Part shown: positions 12,380 to 23,123 of the stretch, piece after piece
Layout: every line of letters starts with the position of its first letter
Position numbering within the stretch: the first letter of the stretch is position 1
Source: Didymodactylos carnosus
Lineage: Eukaryota > Rotifera > Eurotatoria > Philodinida > Philodinidae
Direction of reading: 5' to 3'
NCBI GenBank assembly: GCA_905250885.1
Contig: CAJNOQ010001824.1
Coordinates: 1-28,226, forward strand
Length of the DNA: 28,226 nt
The notes under the pieces: model-generated
What the model was told of the DNA's origin: nothing
The model's database searches: none
Seen by the model: the letters and a program-made list of their open reading frames with translations, nothing else
Program-made: the position numbers and the translations under genes

Positions 12380-13060
12380 GTGCCCAGATCGAATAATTCT
12401 ATGATAATTCCCATCGGAATTCTGCAGGAATTCTATGACATTTTGTATAATTTCCATAGAAAAGTGATAGGTATGATCATCGAAAAATATCTATAATTTC
12501 TTATAGCAAAATTCGTATAGGACTCTTGTAGGGTCGTAATAGGATCGGAAGTAAGATTATATAGAATCCTAACATAGGAAATGGCAGGTGTTCACTGGAA
12601 CTCTATAGGTATCATAAGATTTTTCGACTAGTTAGTCTTGTCCAGCCGTGGTTCTCTAGCTATTTTGACAGATATTTCTGTGAGCTGTACTTTATTCCTT
12701 GACTGAGCGAGAAAAATTTCTCAAAAGTCTCAGTGCAATACATGTTCTTTATATAGAGTTATTACTGAAAAACAAATCGATGAATGGGAAATGCATAGGA
12801 AAATGGTGAAGTTTCTAGGGTTGAAATTCTGTCATTTCTTGCCGTATGATCTAACGATTTTTTATTACAAGGAACTGGTAGGATCTTAGTGTATGATTTC
12901 TCATAGGAAATATCACACATTCGTAAGAATATCACAGGATTACTTATAATAGAATTCTATCTTATCCTACGTAAGCATTCTTACATTTACCTACAGGTAT
13001 AAGATATCAGGATTAGGATTTTCGGACCTTGATAATTCATTAAAAAATACTTAAAAACGA
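12380..13060. repeat. Field of degenerate TAGGAATCCTA-like palindromic motifs
   Basis: Over about 680 bp, words such as GGAATTCT, TAGAATCCTA, CATAGGAAAT, CTATAGG, AGAATTCTAT and TATCCTA recur on both strands at irregular spacing. They look like decayed copies of one short palindromic unit, related to the GGAATCC clusters in importin intron 18. The field lies immediately upstream of the Ig gene. No reading frame runs through it. Confidence 0.45.
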
Positions 13061-13199
13061 TCCCAGTTTTCTGTGGATATGATTAATATGAAAAATAAGT
13101 ATTGTTATCGATCAATCAGAGCATTTTCTAATTCAATTAGTACTTGGGACGTAGAACAAATAATTATTCTATTTTTATCTTTTCCCTGCAAAAAAAAGC

Positions 13200-16100
13200 A
13201 TGTATTTAATCTTATTATTCTTTCTTCCTTGTACCATCATACATTGTCAAATTGCATCTCAGATAAATTCTGCTCGTCTTCACAATTTCCAACAGGATAT
13301 TTATTATGACACAACTTATCTCACCTCATATGCTGATGATACGTTTCGCATTCTTATTACCTATGAAGGATGTATACCTGCTTATATAGAAAAGACATCA
13401 GCAGAATTATCACCGTCATTATTACAGATAAAAAATTCAGTAGATCAAACGGTCACAGAGAGAACAAGAAATACGTTAACAATGGATGATACATCAACAA
13501 CGTTAAATTTGACCGTAAATACTACTACCCTACGGTAAAATCTATACACCAGAAGAAAAAAAAACTTGTGAAAATACCATTAAATGTTTGATCATCTAAT
13601 ATGTACTTTGTACATGGATTTGTATCTAAAAATGATATCATAAGCTTAGATTTACGTTGCTCAAAAAGCCTTATCTTACCACGAATAGTACATCTCAGAT
13701 CCAGAGTATTTTATCGTTATATCTGTTTTCTTCGTCACATCGTTTAGAGTAAATCAAACTAGTGATAATATGTTGATGAGTATGGCATCTACTCTATCGA
13801 TGTTACGATCAATAGACATAAATAGTACAAGCGAAAGTAGAATGGATGCTATATGGGGCTATAAAGAAACAGCCGCAGATTATGCCTCTTCATCGGTTGC
13901 ACAGGTTAATTTAACATATTCATATAATACAACTATCTTTAGTTCAACGATCATCAATCGTTTAACCGCAACAATATCAAGAGAACAAGAAAGTATTTAA
14001 AATCTGAGACGGTAATTTTATCTAAGGTCTCTTGCTAAATCAGTAATTCTTTTCAGTAGGGAAAAATATAACTATGTGTCAAATTTCAATACGTTTTTGT
14101 GCTGCTTAAGCGATAACTTCATCACTTTATTTCATTACTCTTTGAGGTAATCAAAATGAAGTGTCAAGAACAATGACAACCACAACCAAGGTGACTATAA
14201 TAGATTTGACAGCATCTTCGAAAAGGTCTTAAGATGATAATCTTCAGACACCTTATTTTTCTTCACCAACATCTACAACAACACCTTTCTTTTTTTCTAA
14301 GATGCATTTATTAACAACGATACTTAACTATGACTTCAAAACACCAGTATTAAACGAAATATTATATGGCTCTGATAATTATACACGCATATTACCATCA
14401 TTTCGAGCATCATTGAACAAATCGCCATCAAATAGAAACAGGTTTTTATTTCGATTCGCTCCTAAACACAACGTTATTTTCGCTCTCAAAATAAATCTGC
14501 AGTTGTGCGAAATACACAATAGTTTGTATAATATTTACTTTTAGTTCTCGACTACTCTTCTCACCTTATCTACACAATCATAGACAAGCAATGTCTCCAG
14601 CCGTTAAGGCAAATTTCGATGCGATATCAGAAAAAGTTCCAAAACTGAGAAAGTTCTTATCGTATAATTATCCTGACATTACAAGAGTATCCGGAAATAT
14701 ACAATACAATTCGTGGCAAATATCGCCAGTCGTTAAAGAAAATTTGAAGAATCTAAAATCCAAACTTAACATTGAAAGTAGGTAAGGGTAGACTCAACGT
14801 ACAGCAGCATTTGACTGAGAAAAATTCTGAATCATATGAATTGATCAGTATATGTTTGCTTAGAATTTTGTAAATACAGTTCGTTTTTCAAGCTCACCCC
14901 CGTCAAACAATCAATTTATTTTCCTAAAGAATTTTACATCAACAGCGTCTCTCGATGTTCTCAAAAACTTCGTACAAAGTAAAAATAATTCAAGTTCCAT
15001 TGAATCTACGTTGTTAAATCGATTATTGACCTCAAGATATCTATCGCCTGTTAAATCGGTTCCGGCAACGCTACCTATAATATCATCTTCAACTGCAAGA
15101 CCATCAATCCAAGCATACAGATCTCCTCCTACGCGGACTGACCAGAATGAAGACAATGAGCCTGAGTGGAGACTACAATATAGCATGGAAGGCTACGGGT
15201 CACTACTAATCCCAAGTACGTGCATCGGAAAATGTATTAAAATAAAAGCGAACTATGCTGGTTTACAAGAATATGAAATCATACCACCACCTTTAACCAC
15301 AACTCAACAGAATACAAATACAGGTAAATAGATACTCGCCTTTTCTTTGTGATGCTTTCTTCTGAATAATTGCATTTGTATTTTTACTTGACTTGTGCAC
15401 TCATGCTGGCCTGTAGATCGCAGTTTAGAAATTTTGAGTCCAGTACAGCTGACAGAAAGTTTTCGGATAATTTTAGCTACTGATACATCAACCTCTAGTA
15501 CAACTTTAACATCATCTTATTATATCAACTCCATCTGGGATCACATAATACCTCCACCAAAGAAGATAAATATACCAGTATCAGCAGATACACCACAACG
15601 AATCGGAACTCCACCATCATCATTTGTTTCTCAGCACGTAACAACTACTGAAACAAAAGAGGTTCTAAATGTAAGAATGAACTGTTCAATTGTTCAGCAC
15701 TGTTCGTTTCACATAATTTCAGAGTTCTCCTCTAACAACAACCACAATATCACCAATATCTGTAATCCCGGAGGATATACCACCCACAGCACCAGTTCGA
15801 AAGGTTGTCGCAGCTCATAATCCAACATACCTTCGTTTTATTCCGAATGCAACGCACATGTTCTCAACCAGGCCCTATCTACTGTTCGATCAAAAACTGT
15901 ACAATTTTAAGAATATTTATGATGCATTATCATCATTGAAAAATATTTTACGTGAATATTCAAACGTTATTGTCCAGTTGCGGAGACCAAAAACTAAAAT
16001 TGGTCTGGGAAATGCAACGGAATTCAAACTGATTTTAGACAACAGAAAAGTTCATCAAACTTCATTAAAAAACGAACAAAAAATAATAAATGAAAGTGAT

Positions 16101-19100
16101 GTTAATCGTGCAGTAGAAGTGAGCAACTATTAAAAGTGATAGCGGGCGTGTAGTAGTATAAATACAACCTGATACAGTAAACACTTCTGGTTATAAGTTT
16201 AATTTAATCTTTTCGTTGTTGAAATAACGTTGAAGAACTTCACTACAGTTTTTTTGAACGTGTGTCTTGTTCTAAAAGTAATGCTCAGTACGGCTAAACC
16301 TTTTAATTTCCAGAATTTATATTAAAAATTCTTTCAATTTGTAGAATTTGAATAGAATGATGAATATTGAACAGGAATTAATGAATGTAAGGAATGCTTT
16401 TACTGCTCGTAAACTTGGTGTGGACATGACAGTCAATGGAACAGCATATCCTACGCTGAGAGCAGCTCCACCCAGCCAAAATCTAGAAACAACAACAAAA
16501 TTTAGTTTTTTACCGATTTTTGAACCAAACACAAAAAATATCAATGAACGATATTTCAAAAGTATATGTTATTGCACAATGTTAAATAGGACAATTAAAC
16601 GTGCTAATCATTCACAATGTCGGCGTTTAATCAAATATAATTCTACAGAATTTGACTATGATTATATGTACGGAAGTGAGAAAAAAATGGCCATATTCAG
16701 AATTAATTATACTTACAATATCAATTATGCTGCTATTCCATTCAGTAAGTAGAGATATACAATGCTAATACTCTGTTTAAACTGATATATTTTTTATCCT
16801 GTTCTCATTCTAGCTGAACCACAATTGATAAGTGATTGGGAAGGCTCATTTGATATAGTGGAAGGGGATAACTTTTATCGTGTTTGTATAGTGAATGGTC
16901 AACCAAAGCCCACCATCTACGTGTCATTTCATAATGTAAATGGTAAAATGTATATGCAAAGTGTTCATGTCAACATTACATATGCTCTGCTAGAAGATAG
17001 CGGATATTACGTATGCCATGGATTTAATTACTTAAAGTCAAAAAATTGGACGTTTAGATTGAATGTACAAAGTAAGCAAAAACCATTTTTCTCTCCTGAT
17101 AGATTCATGAAACATAAAGATTTATCATTGAGGCGCTCCTTGGTTTCAACAGCATGTACCTACCCATGTGTACGCTCAAAAAGGTTCTCGTTTACACATT
17201 CCTTGTCGTGCATTTGGAAATCCACAACCATTTATCTACTGGATGCATAAAAGTCGATTTCATGACTTTTTACCCGTTCATTATGAGATATTGGATATTG
17301 CCTATGTAAGTGTTATTGCATCCATTCCTGGATCGAGTTTCTTCTAAGTGGTAACTTTCCTTCTCAGGTTCGTAATATACATGAAGGTGTTTATCGTTGT
17401 CGTGCGACAAACATTCACGGTATAGTAGACGAAGATATGGTATTACTTGTTGGTCTCACTCGAATGTTGTTACCTCAAGGTATTTCCGATTAGTGATTGT
17501 ATTACCTTCTTTGTACATAGTATCTTCGTTTAGTATTTTAGATAGTCTCATATTAGTTTCACAGTGGATATCATCCGTCTACTTACCAAATAATTATTAT
17601 AATTTTACTCGTATATGCGATGTACAAGGATATCCACCGCCTGAAATAAACATCATATTTCATAGTAAACAAGGTTATTCATATTCACTTAACAATGATA
17701 TATTGCAAATAAATCGGGTAAATTGGATGCATACTGGCAACTATTCATGTTTTGCAACCAGTTCAGTATCAACAAAAGTGTGGAACTTGACGTTATATGT
17801 GGCAGGTGAGAAAAGATGTCTCAGTTGAGAAACATAGAAAGCGATCAGACAGGTAAGGAACATGCCTCAGATAACTTCAGCAAAATATATGCACGTATAT
17901 ATATGTTACAGGGAATGGAAGGCACTTCGGACTATTTACCTATGTAAAATGATCAATAGATTGCTACTTTAATTACTGTCTTCCTTTAATATCTTTGAAC
18001 CGAGTCGGTTTTCCAAAGATCGGATGAAAAACCGACCTTTGAAATTTTTTCAAAACTAGTTTTTGCTTACAAAAACATGTCTTAAAGTCCTGGCTATACA
18101 ATGCTGTAAACCGTAGGTTTCTATCTGTTTTCTGACAAAAGTTATTCAAGAAATAGCCACGGGCACTGTTTTTGAAACGGATAGTAGAAAGAGATAAAAT
18201 ATATATGATTAGATTCACTCAACTTTTTATGCTCTTTACATACATGGCATTTATTTTGAATAAAAACATTACCTAGTGTCAGAAAAGGTTGAGATATGAT
18301 GACTTTTGTCTACTTGGCATCAACTCCGTTTAAAAAAAATGATGCACAATTTTTTGCGTTTGGTTGTTTTAGGTCCACCTTACAGGGTTCTTCCTGATTT
18401 TGCATTTTCTTACCCAATTGAACTGCGCCAAGGCCAAAGTTGGACAACGACATGTAATGTTGAAGGATATCCCACACCAAATTACACCTGGTATTTCAGA
18501 TCATATCACCCAACGATGGATGAGCAATATTTGATATCCGATAAAATTTTGCAGTTACTAAATGTAAACAAGACAAATACTAAGCTACAAAAAGTTTCAC
18601 CAATATTATTTTCAATTTTTGATTCATTGTCGTAGGTTCAAATGTCACAGTCAGGTCATTATCTGTGTTTTGGTCGTAATATGTATGGTGTCGCGTATCA
18701 TTGGATAGAAGTTCACATCAGTAGTAATGGACGTAAGTTTAATTATTTTTTCGAAAAGAAAGTATTTAAAATGAGATTTATCTGTTTCTTCAGATCCTGA
18801 CATTTCTCCGTCAACACATCATCATTATGCTTTGCAACATGATGATAGTGTGGATATGGCTGATATTCATCACCATAGTATCGACAATCATTTTCACCAC
18901 CATTTACCGGATCTGTACTTAGACCAAAATCACTTCTCTCATCCTACGACAGAAGTTATAGATATCCATCACAACAGTGACAATCATTTTCATATTCACA
19001 CACCCTTTCCAGCTTTTCTATCTCGAACATTCTTTTATAGGCCAACTTACAGACGACGACTTCGATGGCCAAGAAAGCAGGCACATTTTGATTCGCTTCT

Positions 19101-19149
19101 CTCATCTCAACCTATGTCAATATCTCGTAGAAAAAGAGGTGTCCATTGA
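13200..19149 (+). CDS. Secreted four-Ig-domain protein with histidine-rich C-terminal tail
   Basis: Fifteen exons join in phase: 13200-13534, 13748-13992, 14234-14441, 14545-14781, 14893-15323, 15417-15670, 15723-16118, 16345-16744, 16814-17071, 17133-17305, 17368-17479, 17542-17805, 18373-18563, 18636-18732, 18794-19149. They total 3957 nt, 1318 residues. A signal peptide opens it (MYLILLFFLPCTIIHCQ). Residues about 20-835 are Ser/Thr/Asn-rich with many N-glycosylation sequons and match no domain I know. Four Ig domains follow with Cys pairs C860-C903 (DSGYYVC), C946-C990 (GVYRC), C1042-C1086 (GNYSC) and C1132-C1179 (SGHYLC). Each first Cys is followed by a G-x-P loop (GQPKP, GNPQP, GYPPP, GYPTP), as in I-set domains. 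Residues 1201-1269 hold 19 His, then a basic segment, and RRKR at 1312-1315. I see no transmembrane segment, so secretion or matrix attachment is likely. Neuronal, adhesion or growth-factor-binding roles are guesses. The exon 2 to 3 junction is the least certain splice. Confidence 0.82.
14590..14781 (+). repeat. Internal protein repeat in exon 4 of the Ig gene
   Basis: Within the unrecognised N-terminal region, residues from about 280 (SPAVKANFDAISEKVPKL) and from about 323 (SPVVKENLKNLKSKL) align. Both follow an SPxVKxN pattern then a Lys/Leu helix-like stretch, spaced 43 residues apart. It suggests a short repeated module of unknown nature. Confidence 0.4.
18004..18036. repeat. Hairpin in long intron 12 of the Ig gene
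   Basis: GTCGGTTTT and AAAACCGAC form a 9-bp perfect stem with a 15-base loop. It sits inside the 567-bp intron between Ig domains 3 and 4, the longest intron of this gene. Confidence 0.5.
18864..19000 (+). repeat. Duplicated His-rich motif region in Ig protein tail
   Basis: Codes for two imperfect copies of one motif, DIHHHSIDNHFHHH (residues 1224-1237) and DIHHNSDNHFHIH (residues 1257-1269), 33 residues apart. Both are read in the confirmed frame of the last exon. His clusters interleaved with Asp are typical of Zn, Cu or Ni coordination; metal binding is inferred only. Confidence 0.7.
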
Positions 19150-21173
19150 ATATTGCTTCATTTTCTTTCAATGGCAAACTTGGATGGATGCAGGTGGAAC
19201 CCAATATGAAAGAAAAATCTCCCATTTTCTCCAGTAAAAGAAAATTTATTTTGATGACTTTTCCCTGCATCTAGAAGGTTTTCTAGATCCACTAGTGTTT
19301 CTTATATTAACCGTTTTTCACATGCTTATTAGTTATTTTTCTACAATTTTCAGCAGTTACAAGTACTGAATAGTCAATGTTGTTTATTGTGCTTTTATAT
19401 TTAATCAAAATGGAATTCATCATACATTTTTCTCATACACTTTCAGTGCTCTTTTTAGAATATATGATCGCAACACTGCAAGATATGTATTCTATTTTAT
19501 TAACATATTTTTCTGCTACCCGTTTGTGATGGAGATGTAGACCGATACGGGAATTCCTGTGCCTGTGTTTTATGTTTAGTGATCGGTATGTTCTACTATC
19601 TAGCGTGTTTTCATTCATTATACCAGTCTGTCGTGTTTGAAAGAAGAACGATGAATTTCTTGTATCTAACTTGACTGTGGGAATCAAGCTGTTGAGTTAG
19701 ATTTGTTCTTCCAGATGATCATGTTGTTGATAGATGGACTAATCTGACAATCCAGTTTTGAAAAAGACCGCAAATGATTTTAAAGAACCCTACTAGTTTG
19801 AAGTATTTTCTTCTTATTCATAGATATTTATTAATATATTGATCCTTCCTGTTTTTGATAATAAATTTATTTTTATTTGTTACATTTCGACGTCGATGAC
19901 ATCGTCTTCATTCGTTTCTATACCTCAGAAATATAGAATATGAAACTGTTCTATTTCTGTTCGATAGAAAATGCCATAAATAGTGTGTTGCTAGAAAAGT
20001 TCATAATGAATCGGCCTCATTAGCTACGCTACTACCAAGATGGCTATGTGATTTAATTGAGAACGGCAAGTTCTGAAATCGAATGAAATAATTGTTTCAG
20101 GTTAAACCCCGACAAATAAATGCAGCCATTCTGGCCTCAATAATTTTATGCAAGCGAAATATTTTATTCAATTGATGGAAAACCATGTATAAAATGGAGT
20201 ATAAATGAAATTTTTTTGGAGTTGTTCAATCAAACTCCCGCCCACCCTTGCCAAAACTATATTGAAAACGCTGTTTATTACTATTTTCGAAACAGATAAA
20301 TGTTTTGCTTTCAGCTGAAGTGTTTGAATGAATCAAAACGTTTTCTCTGAAGGTAAAGCCACATTTCCTTTATTTCTTTGAATCCGTTATTGATGGGTAA
20401 AACTTGTACAAGTGTTCGTCAAGAAAAAAACGAGATAAAAGAAGAAAACCTAGCTCATCTTGCGATTAGTGTTGTAATCAGTTGCAATACTTGTCCATTT
20501 TCATCATAGTCTGTTATTATGAAGCAAAACATACATTATTCGGCTACATTTCAGCACGTAATATTCTCTTGTCGATATTACGTTTTCTCATTATCTGCAT
20601 GAGTGTTCATTTGATGATCAGTAGCGTTACTATCATCCGTATTTTCTTGCTTGTCGTCAATAAAATGAGTTCATTCATGGTAATGATGTGCATGTTGTAA
20701 CAGTGCTCATACTTTCTTTCATGGATCACAGAGACTCGTAGCAACAAAAAAGTTTGCCCTACAGGATTCTAATGACGGCTAGCTCGATATCTCAACCATC
20801 GAAGATGGTTACCCATCTTTTTACTATTGTTCACTCAGTGCTGTGAGCTGAACGCTAGACAAACGCAGAGTTAAAACAGACAATAAAAATCGTTAGTCAT
20901 CGGTTGTTGTTTATTTTAATATCTAATAATTTAACATTAAGATATGTTCAAAGAAACTATCTTCTGTGTTTGCTTTCAAAAATAATTATGATTGATAAAC
21001 ATGGCGAGCGTTATCTTCTGATTTTTAATACCCGTATATAACTGACAAGTATGTTATATCAGTCAAAGAGAAGCTCCTCCGTGCACAGAAAACATACAAT
21101 ACTCATTGTATATTATATTCAGATATCGACACTATTTCTCTTTTCTGTCTGTACTCAAGTCAGTATAATACAT
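19150..21173. other. Intergenic region between Ig gene and P5C reductase
   Basis: It contains the 3' UTR of the Ig gene, with a candidate AATAAA at 19860-19865, and the promoter and 5' UTR of the reductase. A short hairpin (AACCATC-GAA-GATGGTT) lies near 20796-20812. Short frames on both strands have no supporting splice sites or protein features. Nothing else is recognised. Confidence 0.5.
19860..19865 (+). promoter_or_regulatory. Candidate poly(A) signal of the Ig gene
   Basis: AATAAA about 710 bp after the Ig gene stop, followed by T-rich sequence. I saw no exact hexamer closer to the stop on this strand. Chance occurrence cannot be excluded. Confidence 0.3.
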
Positions 21174-22808
21174 ATGGCGAGTAAACGTAAGTTTCTTTTC
21201 TTTTAGAAAATGAATCATGTTTTGGTTCCATTAGAGAATAAACAAAGTCGCATGCTCGTAGAAATAGCAGTAACAACTATCCTTGTTTTAGTATTGTACC
21301 AGTTCTTACTCTCCTCTGCCTAAATATCAAACTATGACCTTCTGATAGTTTCGCCCATCGCACTTTTTTGGGTTGAGAATTTGTCCTACCCATATCAGGC
21401 ATTTTTCAGAAAATTCTACTCTAGACTGACGTTCTTTTGAGGATGACCTACTATTTTGAGGAGGGTTAAACTACCTCATTTTTTACTCTTCCCATAAAGG
21501 ATGTTTAAAAAAATTATAAACTATCCTATTATATAATTATATAATCCGTATTAAACTTCATTTGTTGTAAAACTATATTATGATTAAGTTTGACAAAAAC
21601 TGAAGCATGTGATATGATCAAATGTTTTGAGTTATTACTACTTTTCAAAATAGAGATCATGGATAGTTGCTTTATCAGTAAGATCGAGTTTTGTGTTATT
21701 GACTTTTAGTTCAAAATGTTCGAATTGGACTTTTGGGTGCTGGTCGTATGGCTCAAGCGATTATTCGAAGTCTTATTGATAGTAAAACTGTTTCATCTAA
21801 AAACTTAATTGCAAGTGATTTGGATACAAATCAACTAAATATGTTGAAGGTTATTATTGTTTTAGTTTATGTACACGTACATCTTAAAAGTTGAAACTTT
21901 TTATTTAGAAAGAAACTGGTATACGTACAACACATAAGAACAAGGAAGTTGTATCAGAGTCCGATATACTCGTATTGGCTGTTAAACCAAAAGATGTAGA
22001 AAATGTTTTGAAAAATATTTACTCTACGTATGAACCACACACACATTTGTTGGTATCAATTGCAGCTGGAATTCGAACAGCAACTATTGAACAGGTATGC
22101 AATAGTGTAAATGTATTGAATGTTCAATCAGAGTGATTGATGTTTTAGCAACTGAAACCAAAGTGTCGTGTTGTTCGCGTAATGCCAAATGTGACATGTA
22201 TGGTAAACGCCAGTTGTAGTGTTTATACACGCGGTACACATGCGACAAAAAGTATGTACAGTTACATATTTCTGGTGTTGATTATTATCGATTCTATTTA
22301 TTTGTAGCTGATATTGATACCGTGCATGAAATGTTTTCGGCAATTGGTACTTGTGAGGGCGAAGTGGACGAAAGTTTATTAAACGTTGTTACTGGATTAA
22401 GTGGGAGTGGACCAGCCTATGTACGTCATCTCTCTTGGACTTAAATTTGCAATTGTATCTTTTGTCTGTCACTCAATAGTTTTCAGTTATTATTGATGCG
22501 CTGGCTGATGGTGCTGTCAAGGCCGGTCTTTCCCGTACATTAGCATTAACATTGGCAACTAAAACAATGTATGGTACAGCGAAAATGTTGTTAGAAAAAC
22601 AGATACATCCAACTCAATTAAAAGATATTGTTGCTAGTCCAGGTTAGGCGATAGGCTCATTTTCTTTAAACGTACTTTCATTTTTCATCAGTTTACAGGT
22701 GGAACTACAATTTATGGTTTAGAAATTCTTGAAAAAGCTGGATTTCGGGCAGCATTGATGGAAGCAGTTACGAGTGCAACAGACAGAGCAAAAACATTGG
22801 AAACATGA
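21174..22808 (+). CDS. PYCR: Pyrroline-5-carboxylate reductase (proline biosynthesis)
   Basis: Reduces 1-pyrroline-5-carboxylate to L-proline with NAD(P)H, the last step of proline synthesis. Seven exons join in phase: 21174-21186, 21710-21849, 21909-22094, 22149-22251, 22308-22420, 22480-22642, 22699-22808, for 828 nt and 275 residues, the usual size. The Rossmann dinucleotide motif GLLGAGRMA is at residues 11-19, AVKP at about 75-78, SIAAGI at 101-106, VTGLSGSGPAY at 175-185, and the P5CR signature (LKDIVASPGGTT, then GLEILEK) at about 232-252. Exon 1 carries only 13 coding bases (MASK plus one base), separated by a 523-bp intron. It is needed because the next in-frame ATG lies inside the Rossmann motif. 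The intron 2 donor GTTATT is weak. Exon 6 begins at the upstream of two nearby AGs, the only choice that keeps the frame. No mitochondrial presequence is visible, so a cytosolic PYCR3-like location is possible. Confidence 0.95.
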
Positions 22809-22834
22809 GCAATAGCTCTTTTTTACTTTTTTGA

Positions 22835-22840
22835 AATAAA
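22835..22840 (+). promoter_or_regulatory. Poly(A) signal of P5C reductase
   Basis: AATAAA 27 bases after the reductase stop codon. A minus-strand AATAAA follows at 22848-22853, consistent with convergent transcription units ending here. Confidence 0.6.
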
Positions 22841-22847
22841 AAGCTAT

Positions 22848-22853
22848 TTTATT
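22848..22853 (-). promoter_or_regulatory. Candidate poly(A) signal of convergent minus-strand gene
   Basis: Plus-strand TTTATT reads AATAAA on the minus strand, about 75 bases after the TGA of the possible minus-strand exon at 22929-23031. The placement supports that exon being real. Confidence 0.4.
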
Positions 22854-22928
22854 TGAAAAGTGCTGTTAAGAAACGACAATAAAGTTGACCTTTTTTCGTT
22901 CTCTGCCAATTCCGGCTTTCTTGACTAC

Positions 22929-23031
22929 TCATTCAAAACGAGGATACGCTTTTTCTTGTCGTTTAGGAATATTAACACGTTTGGTTTCGTTCCAATCGGT
23001 AACCCAGTATAGTTTATGTTTCTCTGTACTA
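22929..23031 (-). CDS. Possible 3'-terminal exon of an unidentified minus-strand gene
   Basis: A minus-strand frame opens after an ACTAATCAG acceptor and reads STEKHKLYWVTDWNETKRVN followed by IPKRQEKAYPRFE and a TGA. The balanced, charged composition and the AATAAA just downstream look like genuine coding sequence. A further piece, VPKYRTR, follows a good acceptor (TTCTGTTTCAG) at about 23123-23103 and could be the preceding micro-exon, with a donor at 23102. I did not recognise the family; a small mitochondrial or complex I-type protein was considered but not supported. Upstream exons were not found. Either a real small gene or a gene remnant. Confidence 0.3.
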
Positions 23032-23123
23032 CTGATTAGTAGGCTGCCCAATGTTCACAGGTGATTCATCGTTTTGTTTTGCCGGACCCAGGGGTTTTGT
23101 ACGCGTTCTATATTTTGGCACAA

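Noticed and set aside
14162-14226. Extra small exon in the Ig gene (TMTTTTKVTIIDLTASSK)
   Set aside because: The composition fits, but the phase does not join to exon 2 and the only donor (GTCTTAAG) is poor. Direct joining of exon 2 to 14234 keeps the frame.
17973-18218. Minus-strand 81-codon frame inside intron 12 of the Ig gene
   Set aside because: It lies wholly within a confirmed intron on the other strand, has no motif, and includes one arm of a hairpin.
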